DNA of 64,000 nucleotides from the NCBI GenBank assembly GCA_041946965.1, contig JBHGBM010000008.1, positions 31,372-95,371 of the forward strand. The letters are read 5' to 3'. Source of the stretch: JBHGBM01 sp041946965. Its GTDB lineage: Bacteria > Acidobacteriota > Terriglobia > Bryobacterales > Bryobacteraceae. Shown here in pieces: positions 45,013-54,103 of this stretch. Made by a program: the position numbers and the translations under genes. Below the pieces are notes generated by a model. That model was not told where the DNA came from. It made no database searches and worked only from the letters and a program-made list of their open reading frames with translations. The first letter of the stretch is position 1. Every line of letters starts with the position of its first letter.

Positions 45013-46536
45013 CTACGCCAACGCGACTCTTGCCGTCGCGATCGAGAGCGGCGGCAATTCGATCCGCACGCGGGCGCCTTCGGCCGACACCGGATGGTCC
45101 TTCGGCGCCAGCCGGTCCGGGTTCTCGAAGGTGTTGCAGGCGTTCAGGTCCGGGTCGTGCAGGATGCGCGCTTGCGCTGCCAGGGCCTTGGCTCCCGTGA
45201 GTGAAGCGTCCACCTTGATGCCGGTGTCGTGCTTCGGGTTGACCAGCGTCAGCACCAGTTCCTTGCCCTTCACCGACGCCGAAGTGGAAAGCCCGCCTTC
45301 CACCCGCACCGACTCGCGGCCCAGGTGCGGCTTGAGCAGTTGGAACACGTAGTAGGTGGAGGTGCGGATGGTGCGGTTGCCCTCGGTGAGCAGGATGGCG
45401 TGCAGCACGTTCACGGTCTGCGCGATGTTGCACATAACGAGCTTGTCCGCCTGCCGGTGAAACACGTTGAGCCCCAAGGCGCCGGAGATGGCGCTGCGCA
45501 TGGTGATCTGCTGCCACAGCCGCCCGTACTTCTTTTCTTCCTCCGGATTCATGCGGTCCCACACGCCCCACTCGTCGATCATCAGCCCGATCTGCCGCTT
45601 GGGATCGTACTTGTCCATCAGCTCGCGCTGCTCCCCGATGGCCTTCTCCATGGCTTCGAAGGTGGCGAACTGTTCGCGCGCGATTTCCGGCGTGAAGCGG
45701 GTGGCGAAGTCCTTGCCGCGCGAGTAGAAGTGCATGGCGTAGCCGTCGGGCCGCTTGCGCCCGCCCAGCGTGTCGAAGAAACGGCGCGTCCAGTCCAGGT
45801 TGTTGCCGCTCGGCCCGCAAGCCACCAGGAACAACTTCTGGGCGCCGAAGGATTCGGCGCGGCTGGTCACGTAGGTGGCATAACGGCGGTAGTTGGCGCA
45901 GTATTCTTCCGGGGTCATGTTGCCGCCGCAGCCCCAGTTCTCATTGCCGATGCCCCAATATTTCACGTTGAAGGGCTGGCGCGCGCCGTTGGCAATGCGC
46001 TCGTCAGACAGCGTACTACCCGAGGGGAAGTTGCAGTACTCCACCCAGTCGCGCAGCTCCTGGGGCGTGCCGCTGCCCACGTTGCCCGCCAGATACGGCT
46101 CGGAGCCGATCATGCGGCATAGCTCGATGAACTCGTGCGTGCCGAAGCTGTTGTCTTCGGTGTAGTAGCCCCACCAGATGTTGACGCGCCTGGGGCGCTT
46201 GGCCAGCGGGCCGATGCCATCGCGCCAGTGGTAGTCGTCGGCAAAGCAGCCGCCGGGCCAGCGCAGCACCGGGATGCCCAGCGCCTTGAGGTACTCGACC
46301 GCGTCCCTGCGGTAGCCGTTGATGTTCGGGATTTTGGAGTTCTTCCCCACCCAGACGCCGCCGTAGATGCAGGAGCCCAGGTGCTCGGCGAACTGGCCGT
46401 GAAGCTCGGGACGGATCGTGCCGATGACGGAGTCCGTGCGGATGTTCAGGCGGGCGTCCTCGGTGGCGGGGAGGCCCCGCCGCGGCGTAAGAGCGGTAAA
46501 CAGCGCGGCAGCGCCGAAGCGGCGTCGGGTCATCAT
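45013..46536 (-). CDS. GH51 alpha-L-arabinofuranosidase with Tat leader
   Basis: 507 residues. The leader MMTRRRFGAAALFTALTP is Tat-like. The acid/base Glu lies in GIGNENWGCGG and the nucleophile in IDEWGVW, typical of GH51. RWPGGCFADDYHWRDGIG near residue 95 is the conserved substrate-binding stretch. It removes arabinose from arabinoxylan and arabinan. The last residues overlap no other gene. It lies just downstream of the Flx operon on the same strand with a 13-bp gap, so it may be read by the same transcript. Confidence 0.9.
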   Translation of the reverse strand: MMTRRRFGAAALFTALTPRRGLPATEDARLNIRTDSVIGTIRPELHGQFAEHLGSCIYGGVWVGKNSKIPNINGYRRDAVEYLKALGIPVLRWPGGCFADDYHWRDGIGPLAKRPRRVNIWWGYYTEDNSFGTHEFIELCRMIGSEPYLAGNVGSGTPQELRDWVEYCNFPSGSTLSDERIANGARQPFNVKYWGIGNENWGCGGNMTPEEYCANYRRYATYVTSRAESFGAQKLFLVACGPSGNNLDWTRRFFDTLGGRKRPDGYAMHFYSRGKDFATRFTPEIAREQFATFEAMEKAIGEQRELMDKYDPKRQIGLMIDEWGVWDRMNPEEEKKYGRLWQQITMRSAISGALGLNVFHRQADKLVMCNIAQTVNVLHAILLTEGNRTIRTSTYYVFQLLKPHLGRESVRVEGGLSTSASVKGKELVLTLVNPKHDTGIKVDASLTGAKALAAQARILHDPDLNACNTFENPDRLAPKDHPVSAEGARVRIELPPLSIATARVALA

Positions 46537-46549
46537 GCCCCACAGGATA

Positions 46550-47380
46550 TCAGTAGTCGCGCGGCAGTTTCTCCAGCTCCGCCATGGTGAAGACCGGCCC
46601 GTCCTTGCAGACGTAGGCCGGCCCGGCGTTGCAGCGCCCGCACTTGCCGATGCCGCACTTCATGCGATTTTCGAGGCTCGTGTAAATGTCATCGTGCGCC
46701 AGGCCCATTTTGTCGAGCACGGGAAGCGTGAAGCGGATCATGGCGGGCGGCCCGATCACCAGCGCGACGGAATTCGCCGCGGGCACGGCGGCGCGCTCCA
46801 GCACGTGCGGCACGAAGCCTATTTCGCCGGTCCAGTCCGGCGTCTCGCCACCCGGGTCCACGCAGCGGATCACCCGCACGCGGTCGCGCCGCGCCCATTC
46901 CTCGAGGTCGCGCGTGAAGGCCAGCCCGGCCACGTTGCGCGCGCCGTAGACGATGGTGATGTCGCCGTAGCGGCGGCGGTTTTCGAGCGCGTACCAGATG
47001 GCGCACCGGATAGGCGGCATGGCGATGCCGCCGCCCGCGAAGATCAGGTTGCGGCCTTCCCACTTCTCCATGGGGTAGCCGTTGCCATACGGCCCGCGGA
47101 AGCCGACCGTGTCGCCCTTCTCCACGCGCCACAGCGCTTCGGTCACGCGCCCGGTGCGGCGGAAGCAGAACTCGATGTAGTCCTTCCAGGTGGAGCTGGA
47201 GCAGATGTTGAAAACGGACTCGCCGTATCCGAATGCGGAAAAGATCCCGAACTGGCCCACGCGGAAGGTGAACCGCTCCGCGCGCGCCGGGTCGCGGAAA
47301 CGCACCCGCACGGATTTCACATCGGGCGTCTGCCGCTCCACCTGGATCACTTCCATCAGGTCGGGCTTGTAGAGGTTCAT
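46550..47380 (-). CDS. FlxA-like FAD/NAD(P)-binding oxidoreductase subunit
   Basis: 276 residues from the ATG at 47380 (ATGA overlap with the upstream gene). The FAD domain has RVGQFGIFSAFGYGES, the NAD domain FAGGGIAMPP, and a C-terminal [2Fe-2S] Cys group GIGKCGRCNAGPAYVC. This is the layout of PyrK/AsrB/hydrogenase-gamma-like subunits and of FlxA. It would bring electrons from NADH to the other subunits. Last gene of the nine-gene operon. Confidence 0.87.
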   Translation of the reverse strand: MNLYKPDLMEVIQVERQTPDVKSVRVRFRDPARAERFTFRVGQFGIFSAFGYGESVFNICSSSTWKDYIEFCFRRTGRVTEALWRVEKGDTVGFRGPYGNGYPMEKWEGRNLIFAGGGIAMPPIRCAIWYALENRRRYGDITIVYGARNVAGLAFTRDLEEWARRDRVRVIRCVDPGGETPDWTGEIGFVPHVLERAAVPAANSVALVIGPPAMIRFTLPVLDKMGLAHDDIYTSLENRMKCGIGKCGRCNAGPAYVCKDGPVFTMAELEKLPRDY

Positions 47381-48336
47381 GCCAGCATCTCCGGGATGGT
47401 CAGTCCCACCGGGCAGACACGCGCGCAGTTGCCGCACCCGGTGCACAGTGCCGGCCCGAACTTCCTGGGGTAGATGCGGAACTTGTGCCAGATCCTTTGG
47501 CGCTGGCGCTCGGCCTGCGTGGCGCGCGGGTTGTGTCCGGATGCGTGCAGGGTGAAGAGCGGAAACTGGCAGGCGTCCCAGTTCTTCACGCGCGCGCCGC
47601 GGGCGGCGCCGCCCTCATCGACGATATCGAAGCAATGGCAGGTGGGGCAGTTGTAGGAGCAGGCGCCGCAGCCCAGACAGGCCAGGGAACGCTCTGCCCA
47701 AACGGGGCTCTCGAATTCCGGAACGGCGCCCGCGTCGAAGCGCTGCGGCGGGCCTTCGGGCGCCGGGGGGGCGTGCTTCGAAAATTGCGTCTTGCCCGCG
47801 AACAGCGCGCGGCCGCGCTCGCTGAACGCGCGCACCTCGAAGCCGCCATCGCCCAGTTCGAACAGCATGGCGTCGCTGCCGGCGGGGTTAGCGGGACCGC
47901 CGCCCACGGTGGTGCAGAAGCAGGCCTCATCGAAGGCGCTGCACGCCAGCGTCACCACGGCCGTGCGCTCGCGCCGCAGGTTGTACCACTCGTCGCGGTA
48001 GTCCCAGTTGAAGACGTGGTCGAGGATGGGCAACGCGGCGGCCTGGCAGGGCCGCGCGGCAAGGATGACCGTCTCGCGCGCGTCCAGCCGGCCGTCTTCG
48101 AGTTCCACGCCGTGGCCGTTGCTGCGGAAACTGAAGAGGCGCTCGTGCCGGGGGAGGATGAATTCCTTGATCGAGTTCGCCGGCCGCCCGCCGTTCCAGT
48201 GAATCTCCGCCGGTGACGAGATCGCGCGGTAGAACAACTTGCCGTTCACGCTCACCGGCGCCGCAACGCGCCGGCCCGCCGAGAGCCATTCCTGTACCAG
48301 TTTCCCCATGGCCGGAGCGGTAATCGAATCGCTCAC
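47377..48336 (-). CDS. FlxB-like 4Fe-4S subunit
   Basis: 319 residues. Two ferredoxin motifs in the C-terminal half, CLGCGACSYNCPTCHC and CTGCGNCARVCP. The N-terminal half carries the ARPCQAAALPILD stretch seen in hydrogenase-beta/AsrA-like proteins. It conveys electrons within the Flx complex. Overlaps both neighbours by four bases. Confidence 0.85.
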   Translation of the reverse strand: MSDSITAPAMGKLVQEWLSAGRRVAAPVSVNGKLFYRAISSPAEIHWNGGRPANSIKEFILPRHERLFSFRSNGHGVELEDGRLDARETVILAARPCQAAALPILDHVFNWDYRDEWYNLRRERTAVVTLACSAFDEACFCTTVGGGPANPAGSDAMLFELGDGGFEVRAFSERGRALFAGKTQFSKHAPPAPEGPPQRFDAGAVPEFESPVWAERSLACLGCGACSYNCPTCHCFDIVDEGGAARGARVKNWDACQFPLFTLHASGHNPRATQAERQRQRIWHKFRIYPRKFGPALCTGCGNCARVCPVGLTIPEMLA

Positions 48337-49145
48337 CGGATGAAATCCTCCTTATCGCGCGGCGACCACGCCCCGATCACCGGCGGACTGTCCGGGTCCA
48401 TGCCGGCGCGGTAGCCGAAACACTGGTCCGCGGCGCGCGCCAGCGTCCGGTTGAGCAGCCCGAGCTTGATGCCTGCCGGGCAGACGCGGCTGCACTCGCC
48501 GCACTGCACGCAGCGCCCGGCCAAGTGAAAGGCGCGCGTGATGTGCCAGGCGAAGTTGCCCTTGAGGGTCGCCGAGGTGTCGATCGCCACGGGACGGTTC
48601 TTGTCCGCCACGCAGCGCTCGCAATAGCACAGCGGGCAGACCTGGCGGCAGGCGTAGCAGCGCGTGCAGCGCGCGAACTCGGCTTTCCAGTAAGCGAAGC
48701 GCTCCGGCCGGGAGAGCCGCAGCAGAGCGCCCAGGGCGCTCTCGGCCGCGCCCGCCGGACCCGCGGCGGGCTCGCCGATGATGACGTCGGCGAAGCGCGG
48801 CTTCCGCACCTGGCATGCGGCGCACTTGGGCGAGCTCACGCCGTCGCACGCCACCCCGATGACGTACACCCCGGAGCGCTCCACCTGTGCTTCCTGCTCC
48901 AGCACCACCAGCGCGCGCTCGTCGCAGCCCTTCACCACCAGGGCGGGCTTGCCCAGCGCCCGCACCTCCTTGCGCTTCAGGTACACGGTGAGGTTGGCGA
49001 AGCAGCGGTGATTCCACGCCAGCTTGTTCGCGTCCTCGGGGCGCTTCACGAAAACAGGCCTGCCGCTCTCGCCCCAGCCGATCACCACCTGCACCTTGCC
49101 CTCGGCCAGCAGCCTGCGCGCGGCTTCGCGTAAACGGGCCGTCAT
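48333..49145 (-). CDS. FlxC-like 4Fe-4S subunit
   Basis: 270 residues from the ATG at 49145, overlapping the FlxD stop as ATGA. Two motifs, CTRCYACRQVCPLCYC and CVQCGECSRVCP, plus an N-terminal domain with LVVKGCDERALVVL and SPKCAACQVRKP. FlxC-type proteins pair with FlxB. It lies between FlxD and FlxB as in the known Flx arrangement. Confidence 0.82.
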   Translation of the reverse strand: MTARLREAARRLLAEGKVQVVIGWGESGRPVFVKRPEDANKLAWNHRCFANLTVYLKRKEVRALGKPALVVKGCDERALVVLEQEAQVERSGVYVIGVACDGVSSPKCAACQVRKPRFADVIIGEPAAGPAGAAESALGALLRLSRPERFAYWKAEFARCTRCYACRQVCPLCYCERCVADKNRPVAIDTSATLKGNFAWHITRAFHLAGRCVQCGECSRVCPAGIKLGLLNRTLARAADQCFGYRAGMDPDSPPVIGAWSPRDKEDFIR

Positions 49146-49564
49146 AGGACCTCCTGATACGCTTTGTAGGGCCCCAGCGCGCGGGTCTTTTCCGTGATGT
49201 CGCGGATCACTTCCTGAAACTTCTTCCCTTCCGCCGCCGAAATCCATGAGAAATGGATGCGCTCCATCTCGATGCCGAGCGTGTCCAGCAGGGAGCGGAA
49301 CAGCATCCAGCGGCGCCGCGCGTGGTAGTTGCCCGCGCTGTAGTGGCAGTCGCCCGGATGGCAGCCGGAAACCAGCACGGCGTCGGCCCCCACCTCGAAG
49401 GCTTTCACGATCAGGTTGAAATCGATGCGCCCGGTGCACGGCAGCCGCACGATACGCACGTTGGACGGGTACTCCAGGCGGTTGGCGCCCGCCAGGTCCG
49501 CGCCCAGATACGTGCACCAGTTGCAGACGTAGGCCACGATTCTGGGTTCGAATAGCTCGCTCAA
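49142..49564 (-). CDS. FlxD / MvhD-like delta subunit
   Basis: 140 residues from a TTG at 49564, which overlaps the hdrA stop as TTGA and follows GGAGG by six bases. Cys motifs are AYVCNWCTYLGADLAG, LPCTGRID and SGCHPGDCHYSAGN, the [2Fe-2S] delta-subunit pattern of the MvhD family. It links HdrA to the NADH module. The open frame upstream of the TTG is out-of-frame sequence. Confidence 0.88.
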   Translation of the reverse strand: MSELFEPRIVAYVCNWCTYLGADLAGANRLEYPSNVRIVRLPCTGRIDFNLIVKAFEVGADAVLVSGCHPGDCHYSAGNYHARRRWMLFRSLLDTLGIEMERIHFSWISAAEGKKFQEVIRDITEKTRALGPYKAYQEVL

Positions 49565-51531
49565 ACCAGCGCCTCCAGTTGCGCGTAAATCTCTTGTTCG
49601 GTGAAACCGGCCAGGTCCACGCTCTTCGAGGGGCACACCGCCACGCACGTGCCGCAGCCCATGCACAGGCCGGGATTCACGCGCGCCGCGCCCGGCACGC
49701 GCTCGATGGCGTGATAGGGGCAGGCGCGCAGGCAGGCGAAACATCCCGCGCAGGTCTGCTCGTTGACGCGCGCCACCTCGGGCTCGCGCGTCATTTCCTC
49801 GCGGCCGAACAGCACCATCACCTTGGCCGCCGCCGCCGAAGCCTGCGCCACCGATTCCGGGATGTCCTTAGGTCCCTGGCAGGCGCCGCAGACCATGATG
49901 CCCGCGGCGTTGGTTTCCACGGGCCGCAGCTTGGGGTGCGATTCCAGCAGGAATCCGTGCTCGTCGTAGCCCACGTTCAACTTGCGCGCCAGGTCCCGCG
50001 CACCTGCCGCCGGGCGCATGGCCACGGCCAGCACCACCAGGTCCGCCTCCACCGTCACGGGCACGCCCGCCAGGGTATCAGCGCCGCGCACGATCAGCTT
50101 GCCGTTTTCCTCGGTGATTTTCGAAACCCGCCCGCGGTAGTAGCGCGCGCCGTCCTGCTCGATGGCGCGGCGCACGAACTCGTCGTAGTTCTTCCCGCCC
50201 GAACGTATGTCCATGTAGAACACGTGCGCCTGCCCGTCATGCACCTTGTGCTTGTAAAGCATGGCGTGCTTGGCGGTGTACATGCAGCAGATTTTGGAGC
50301 AGTAGCGGATGCCCTTGGCGTCGTCGCGCGAGCCCACGCAGCCGATGAAGACGACATTCTTGGGTTCGGCGCCGTCGGAGGGCCGCGCGATGCGCCCGCC
50401 GGTGGGGCCGGAGGCCGAAATCAGCCGCTCGAACTGAAGCGCGTCGATGACGTCCTTGTACTGCCCGTAGCCGTATTCGCCGTAGCCCGCCAGGCCCGCG
50501 GGCTGCTTTGGCCCGATCCTGTACAGCTCGAAGCCGGTGGCCACGATGACCGCGCCCACCTGCTCTTCGACGATCCGGTCCCGGTCCTGGAAGTCGATGG
50601 CGCCGCGCTGGCATTTCTTCTCGCACAGCCCGCAGCCGGAGCCGCGCTTGAGCCGCGTGCAATTGTTGCGATCGATCACCGGCCGCGCCGGCACCGCCTG
50701 CGGGAACGGAACGTAGATGGCCGGGCGCATCCCCATGCCGTAATCGAACTCGCTCGGGTTGCGCTTGATGGGGCAGGAGGTCCAGCAGTCGCCGCAGCCG
50801 CTGCACTTGCTTACATCCACGTAGCGGGCCTTCCGCCGTATGCTCACGGTGAAGTTGCCGATGAAACCGCTGACCTCTTCCACCTCCGCGCAGGTGTAGA
50901 GGCGGATGCGCGGATGCTGCCCCACCTCGACCATGCGCGGGGTAAGGATGCACTGCGAGCAGTCGAGCGTGGGGAAGGTCTCCGAGAGCCCGGCCATCTT
51001 GCCGCCGATGGAAGGCTCGCGCTCCACCATCACGACCTCGTAACCGGCGTCGGCGATATCGAGCGCGGCCTGTATGCCGGCCACGCCGCCGCCGATCACC
51101 AGCGCGCGGCGGGTCACCGGCACCCGTATGGGTTCGAGCGGCTCGTTGTGCCGCGCCTTGGCCACGGCCATCCGCACCAGGTCCGCGGCTTTGGCGGTGG
51201 CGGCCTGGCGGTCGTGGTGCACCCAGGAGCAATGCTCGCGGATGTTGGCCATCTCCACCATGTAAGGGTTCACGCCCGCCGCCCGCGCCGCCGCGCGAAA
51301 GGTTTTCAGGTGCATGTGCGGCGAACAGGAGGCCACCACCACGGCGTCGAGCCGTCCGGCGGCGATCCGCTCCCGCATCAGCGTCTGGCCCGGGTCCGAG
51401 CACATGTACCTGTAATGGACGGCGCAGCGCACGCCAGGCAGTTCGCCCGCGCGGCGCGCGACCTCCTCCACGTCCACGTGGCGTGCGATGTTGTCCCCGC
51501 ACCAGCAAACGAATACTCCCACGCGCGCCAT
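49561..51531 (-). CDS. hdrA: Heterodisulfide reductase subunit A-like flavoprotein
   Basis: 656 residues, normal for HdrA. The FAD site is VIGGGVAGIQAALDIADAG near residue 143. Fe-S motifs are CSGCGDCWTSCP near residue 238, GSGCGLCEKKCQ, and at the C-terminus CAGCFACLRACP and CMGCGTCVAVCP. The N-terminal VCWCGDNIARHVD is a variant of the HdrA N-terminal motif. In known complexes HdrA is the site of flavin-based electron bifurcation. It is followed by FlxDCBA. Confidence 0.93.
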   Translation of the reverse strand: MARVGVFVCWCGDNIARHVDVEEVARRAGELPGVRCAVHYRYMCSDPGQTLMRERIAAGRLDAVVVASCSPHMHLKTFRAAARAAGVNPYMVEMANIREHCSWVHHDRQAATAKAADLVRMAVAKARHNEPLEPIRVPVTRRALVIGGGVAGIQAALDIADAGYEVVMVEREPSIGGKMAGLSETFPTLDCSQCILTPRMVEVGQHPRIRLYTCAEVEEVSGFIGNFTVSIRRKARYVDVSKCSGCGDCWTSCPIKRNPSEFDYGMGMRPAIYVPFPQAVPARPVIDRNNCTRLKRGSGCGLCEKKCQRGAIDFQDRDRIVEEQVGAVIVATGFELYRIGPKQPAGLAGYGEYGYGQYKDVIDALQFERLISASGPTGGRIARPSDGAEPKNVVFIGCVGSRDDAKGIRYCSKICCMYTAKHAMLYKHKVHDGQAHVFYMDIRSGGKNYDEFVRRAIEQDGARYYRGRVSKITEENGKLIVRGADTLAGVPVTVEADLVVLAVAMRPAAGARDLARKLNVGYDEHGFLLESHPKLRPVETNAAGIMVCGACQGPKDIPESVAQASAAAAKVMVLFGREEMTREPEVARVNEQTCAGCFACLRACPYHAIERVPGAARVNPGLCMGCGTCVAVCPSKSVDLAGFTEQEIYAQLEALV

Positions 51532-51532
51532 G

Positions 51533-52381
51533 TCAGCTCCTGGTCACGAAGTGCCGGTCGACGCCCAGCGCCTCCTCCGGAACGCCCAGCGCCAGCCCCA
51601 CCAGGTCGGAGAGATAGTAGATCACCATGCCATGCCGCACTCCGTACCGCCGGTCGATATCGTCCTGCTTCATATCCAGGTTCACGTGGCACATGGGGCA
51701 GGCCACCACCACGCAATTGGCGCCGTGCGAGGCGGCGTTGGAAAGAATGCGATGCGCGAGTTCCAGCACGGTGTCTTCATCGCACATGGTGAGACCCGCG
51801 CCGCAGCACTCGGTTTTGAAGTTCCAGTTGACGGTTTTCGCGCCCAGCGCCTCCAGGATCTTTTCCATCGAGGAAGGGCGCTCGCAATCATCGAAGCGCA
51901 GCACATCCGGCGGGCGTGTGAGCAGGCAGCCGTAATAGCAGGCCGCCCGGATGTTTTCGAGCTTGCGCTTGGCCGCGGCGCGGATGGCTTCCGGGCCCAC
52001 GCGCTGGAGCACCTGGATGAGGTTCAACACCGAGGTCTTGCCTTCCAACGGCAGCTCCACGATGCCGCTCATGCGCCGCCGCATATCCGCGTCGCGCCGC
52101 AGCAGGTCCGCGGCCTTCAGCAGTTCCATGGAGCACATCGGGCAGGGCGCCAGCATCTCCCCGATGCCGCCGCGCTCGGCAATAGCAAGATTGCGCGCGG
52201 GCAGGGCCACGGAGAGGTCGTGATTCAGGGAGTGCGCGGCGGTGGCGCCGCAGCAGATCCAGTCGTCGAGTTCTTTAAGCCGCACTCCGAGCGCGGCCAG
52301 ACAGGCGCGCACCGAGTCTTCGTAGTCGTTGGAGGAACCGTGCAGCGCGCAACCCGGGTAGTATCCGATTTCCAGTCCCAT
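51533..52381 (-). CDS. hdrB: Heterodisulfide reductase subunit B-like CCG-domain protein
   Basis: 282 residues. Two CCG repeats: WICCGATAAHS with APCPMCSMEL, and ECCGAGLTMCDED with ACPMCHVNLD. These bind the non-cubane [4Fe-4S] clusters at which disulfide bonds are reduced in HdrB. LEIGYYPGCALHGSS at the N-terminus is characteristic. Physiological disulfide here is unknown, as bacteria lack CoM-S-S-CoB. Confidence 0.93.
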   Translation of the reverse strand: MGLEIGYYPGCALHGSSNDYEDSVRACLAALGVRLKELDDWICCGATAAHSLNHDLSVALPARNLAIAERGGIGEMLAPCPMCSMELLKAADLLRRDADMRRRMSGIVELPLEGKTSVLNLIQVLQRVGPEAIRAAAKRKLENIRAACYYGCLLTRPPDVLRFDDCERPSSMEKILEALGAKTVNWNFKTECCGAGLTMCDEDTVLELAHRILSNAASHGANCVVVACPMCHVNLDMKQDDIDRRYGVRHGMVIYYLSDLVGLALGVPEEALGVDRHFVTRS

Positions 52382-52382
52382 T

Positions 52383-52895
52383 TCACCCCATGCACCGGCT
52401 GAAGATGCGGTCCACGACCTGGCGGTCGCGGACCTTGGCGCCGGTGAGCTTCAGCTTTCCGCGCGCGCGCATTCTGGGGGCCAGCATGGAGTCCTTGAAC
52501 AAGTGCGGGATCTGGCGATCGATGAGGAACGTCGCCGTTTTGAATGCGCCGACCAGCTCCAGTTCGTTGAGCCGGCCGTGGCGGCGGATATTGTTTAAAA
52601 AGGTTTTTTGAAAGGCCACCGTGCGCCGCGCCTCGGGCGCGACCGCCGAAGCGGCCAGCGCCTGCCGGCGAAGCCAATCGAGCGCGCCGGCGCAATCCAC
52701 GCCCTTGGGACAGCGCGCGGAACAGGTCTGGCAGCCAACGCACTGCCAGATGGCGCGCGCCCGCATGGCGCGGCCGGCATGGCCCAACTGCACCAGGCGG
52801 AGCAGTTGATTGGGAACAAGGTCCATGCGGGCGGCCACCGGGCATCCGGCGGTGCACTTGCCGCACTGGTAGCACTTTTCGACGGCGGCGGTCAT
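52383..52895 (-). CDS. hdrC: Heterodisulfide reductase subunit C-like ferredoxin
   Basis: 170 residues from the ATG at 52895 (ATGA overlap with marR). Two [4Fe-4S] motifs, CYQCGKCTAGCPV near residue 8 and CVGCQTCSARCPKGVD near residue 52, and the C-terminal helical region of HdrC (FLIDRQIPHLFKDSML). It delivers electrons to HdrB. Confidence 0.9.
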   Translation of the reverse strand: MTAAVEKCYQCGKCTAGCPVAARMDLVPNQLLRLVQLGHAGRAMRARAIWQCVGCQTCSARCPKGVDCAGALDWLRRQALAASAVAPEARRTVAFQKTFLNNIRRHGRLNELELVGAFKTATFLIDRQIPHLFKDSMLAPRMRARGKLKLTGAKVRDRQVVDRIFSRCMG

Positions 52896-53455
52896 TCGCG
52901 GCCCCGCGAGCCGCCGTTGCGGCATCCCTCCGTGCTGCCGCTCACCGGGCAGCGTTCCGCGCCGTAAACATGGCAGCGCAAGCAGGTCTTGCCGTTGTTG
53001 GAGCTGTGGCTCACCAAGCTGGAAGAGAGGCGGTCGAGCAGGCGTGCGGTGCGGCGCAACTGCTGGGCCGGGAACTCGCCGAAGGCCTTGGCCAGCATGG
53101 CGGCCCGGGCGGTCTCGTAGCGGGCCATCAGGGCGCGGCCGCGGCCGGTGAGCCGCACCTCGGTCGCGCGGCGGTCCTTGGACCCTTCGCGACGCACGGC
53201 CAAACCCCTCCGCACCAGCCTGTCCACGGTCTTGCTGGCAGCGGCGTTGCTCACGTCCAACAGAGCGGCCAGCTCGCCGATGGTGAGCGGCTGCTGCTCG
53301 GCCAGCCTCAAGGCGGTGAACTGCGGCGCGGTCAGGCGGTCCTGCGCGGCTTCGGCGAGCACCTGCACATCCACCACCTCGGTCACCGCGCGGGAGAACA
53401 CCAGCGTGCTCCCCAGGAAGGCCTCCACATCGCGCGCCGTTCGCCCGTTTCTCAT
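52892..53455 (-). CDS. MarR-family regulator with cysteine-rich tail
   Basis: 187 residues, about 40 longer than a usual MarR. The winged helix is clear (LTIGELAALLDVSNAAASKTVDRLVRRGLAVRRE, in two parts, then DRRATEVRLTGRGRAL). The extra tail reads CLRCHVYGAERCPV then EGC, four cysteines in C-x2-C...C...C spacing, suggesting a metal or Fe-S site. Its place between rex and hdrC suggests a second redox or ligand signal for the operon. The ATG overlaps the rex stop. Confidence 0.85.
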   Translation of the reverse strand: MRNGRTARDVEAFLGSTLVFSRAVTEVVDVQVLAEAAQDRLTAPQFTALRLAEQQPLTIGELAALLDVSNAAASKTVDRLVRRGLAVRREGSKDRRATEVRLTGRGRALMARYETARAAMLAKAFGEFPAQQLRRTARLLDRLSSSLVSHSSNNGKTCLRCHVYGAERCPVSGSTEGCRNGGSRGRE

Positions 53456-54093
53456 GAACCCTGTTCCCCTTCGCTCCTGGCCAGCTTGGCCGAAAGCGCC
53501 GCCAGTGAGTAATAAAGATCCTCGTTTTGCACGATCACGTCCGGCGGCACCCGCAGCGCCACCGGCGCGAAATTCCAGACGGCCCGCACTCCGCCTTTGA
53601 GCATCAACTCCGCGGCGTGCTGCGCCACCATGGCGGGCAGCGTCAGGATGCCGATGCGGACCTTCAGCAGCCGCGCCAGGTCCGGCAGGAACCCCAACGG
53701 CAATACCTCCAGCCCGTCCACCTGGTGGCCGATGTTCTCCTCGGCGTCGAATATGGCGACCACGCGCAGGCCGAAGGAGGAGAAATCCTTGAATTGCAGC
53801 AGCGCCCTTCCCAAACTGCCTGCTCCGGCAATCACCGCAGCCTTGGTCTGGTTCCAGCCGAGACAGCTTTCGATGGCCCGAATCAAGGCCGGAACGCCAT
53901 AACCGACCTTGGGTTTACCCACAATTTCCGTTGTTTCGAAATCTTTCCTTATTTGGGTGGGGTCCAGACCGAGGTCTTTGCCGATCATGGTACACGAGAC
54001 CAGGACGATACCCTGCCGCTCAAGTCCTTTCAAATGATGATAATAGAGCGGGAGACGGCGCAGCGTGGGCTCCGGAATGGGTCTGAGGGGCAT
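53452..54093 (-). CDS. rex: Rex redox-sensing transcriptional repressor
   Basis: 213 residues, the normal size. The N-terminal winged helix has IPEPTLRRLPLYYHHL and LGLDPTQIRKDFE, and the Rossmann domain has VIAGAGSLGRALLQF. Rex senses the NADH/NAD ratio and represses fermentative and respiratory genes. It is the first gene of an overlapping chain rex-marR-hdrCBA-flxDCBA. The promoter region holds a 30-bp near-palindrome that probably binds Rex itself. The predicted transcript begins only a few bases before the ATG. Confidence 0.95.
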   Translation of the reverse strand: MPLRPIPEPTLRRLPLYYHHLKGLERQGIVLVSCTMIGKDLGLDPTQIRKDFETTEIVGKPKVGYGVPALIRAIESCLGWNQTKAAVIAGAGSLGRALLQFKDFSSFGLRVVAIFDAEENIGHQVDGLEVLPLGFLPDLARLLKVRIGILTLPAMVAQHAAELMLKGGVRAVWNFAPVALRVPPDVIVQNEDLYYSLAALSAKLARSEGEQGS

Positions 54094-54103
54094 CCGAAGC
54101 TCT

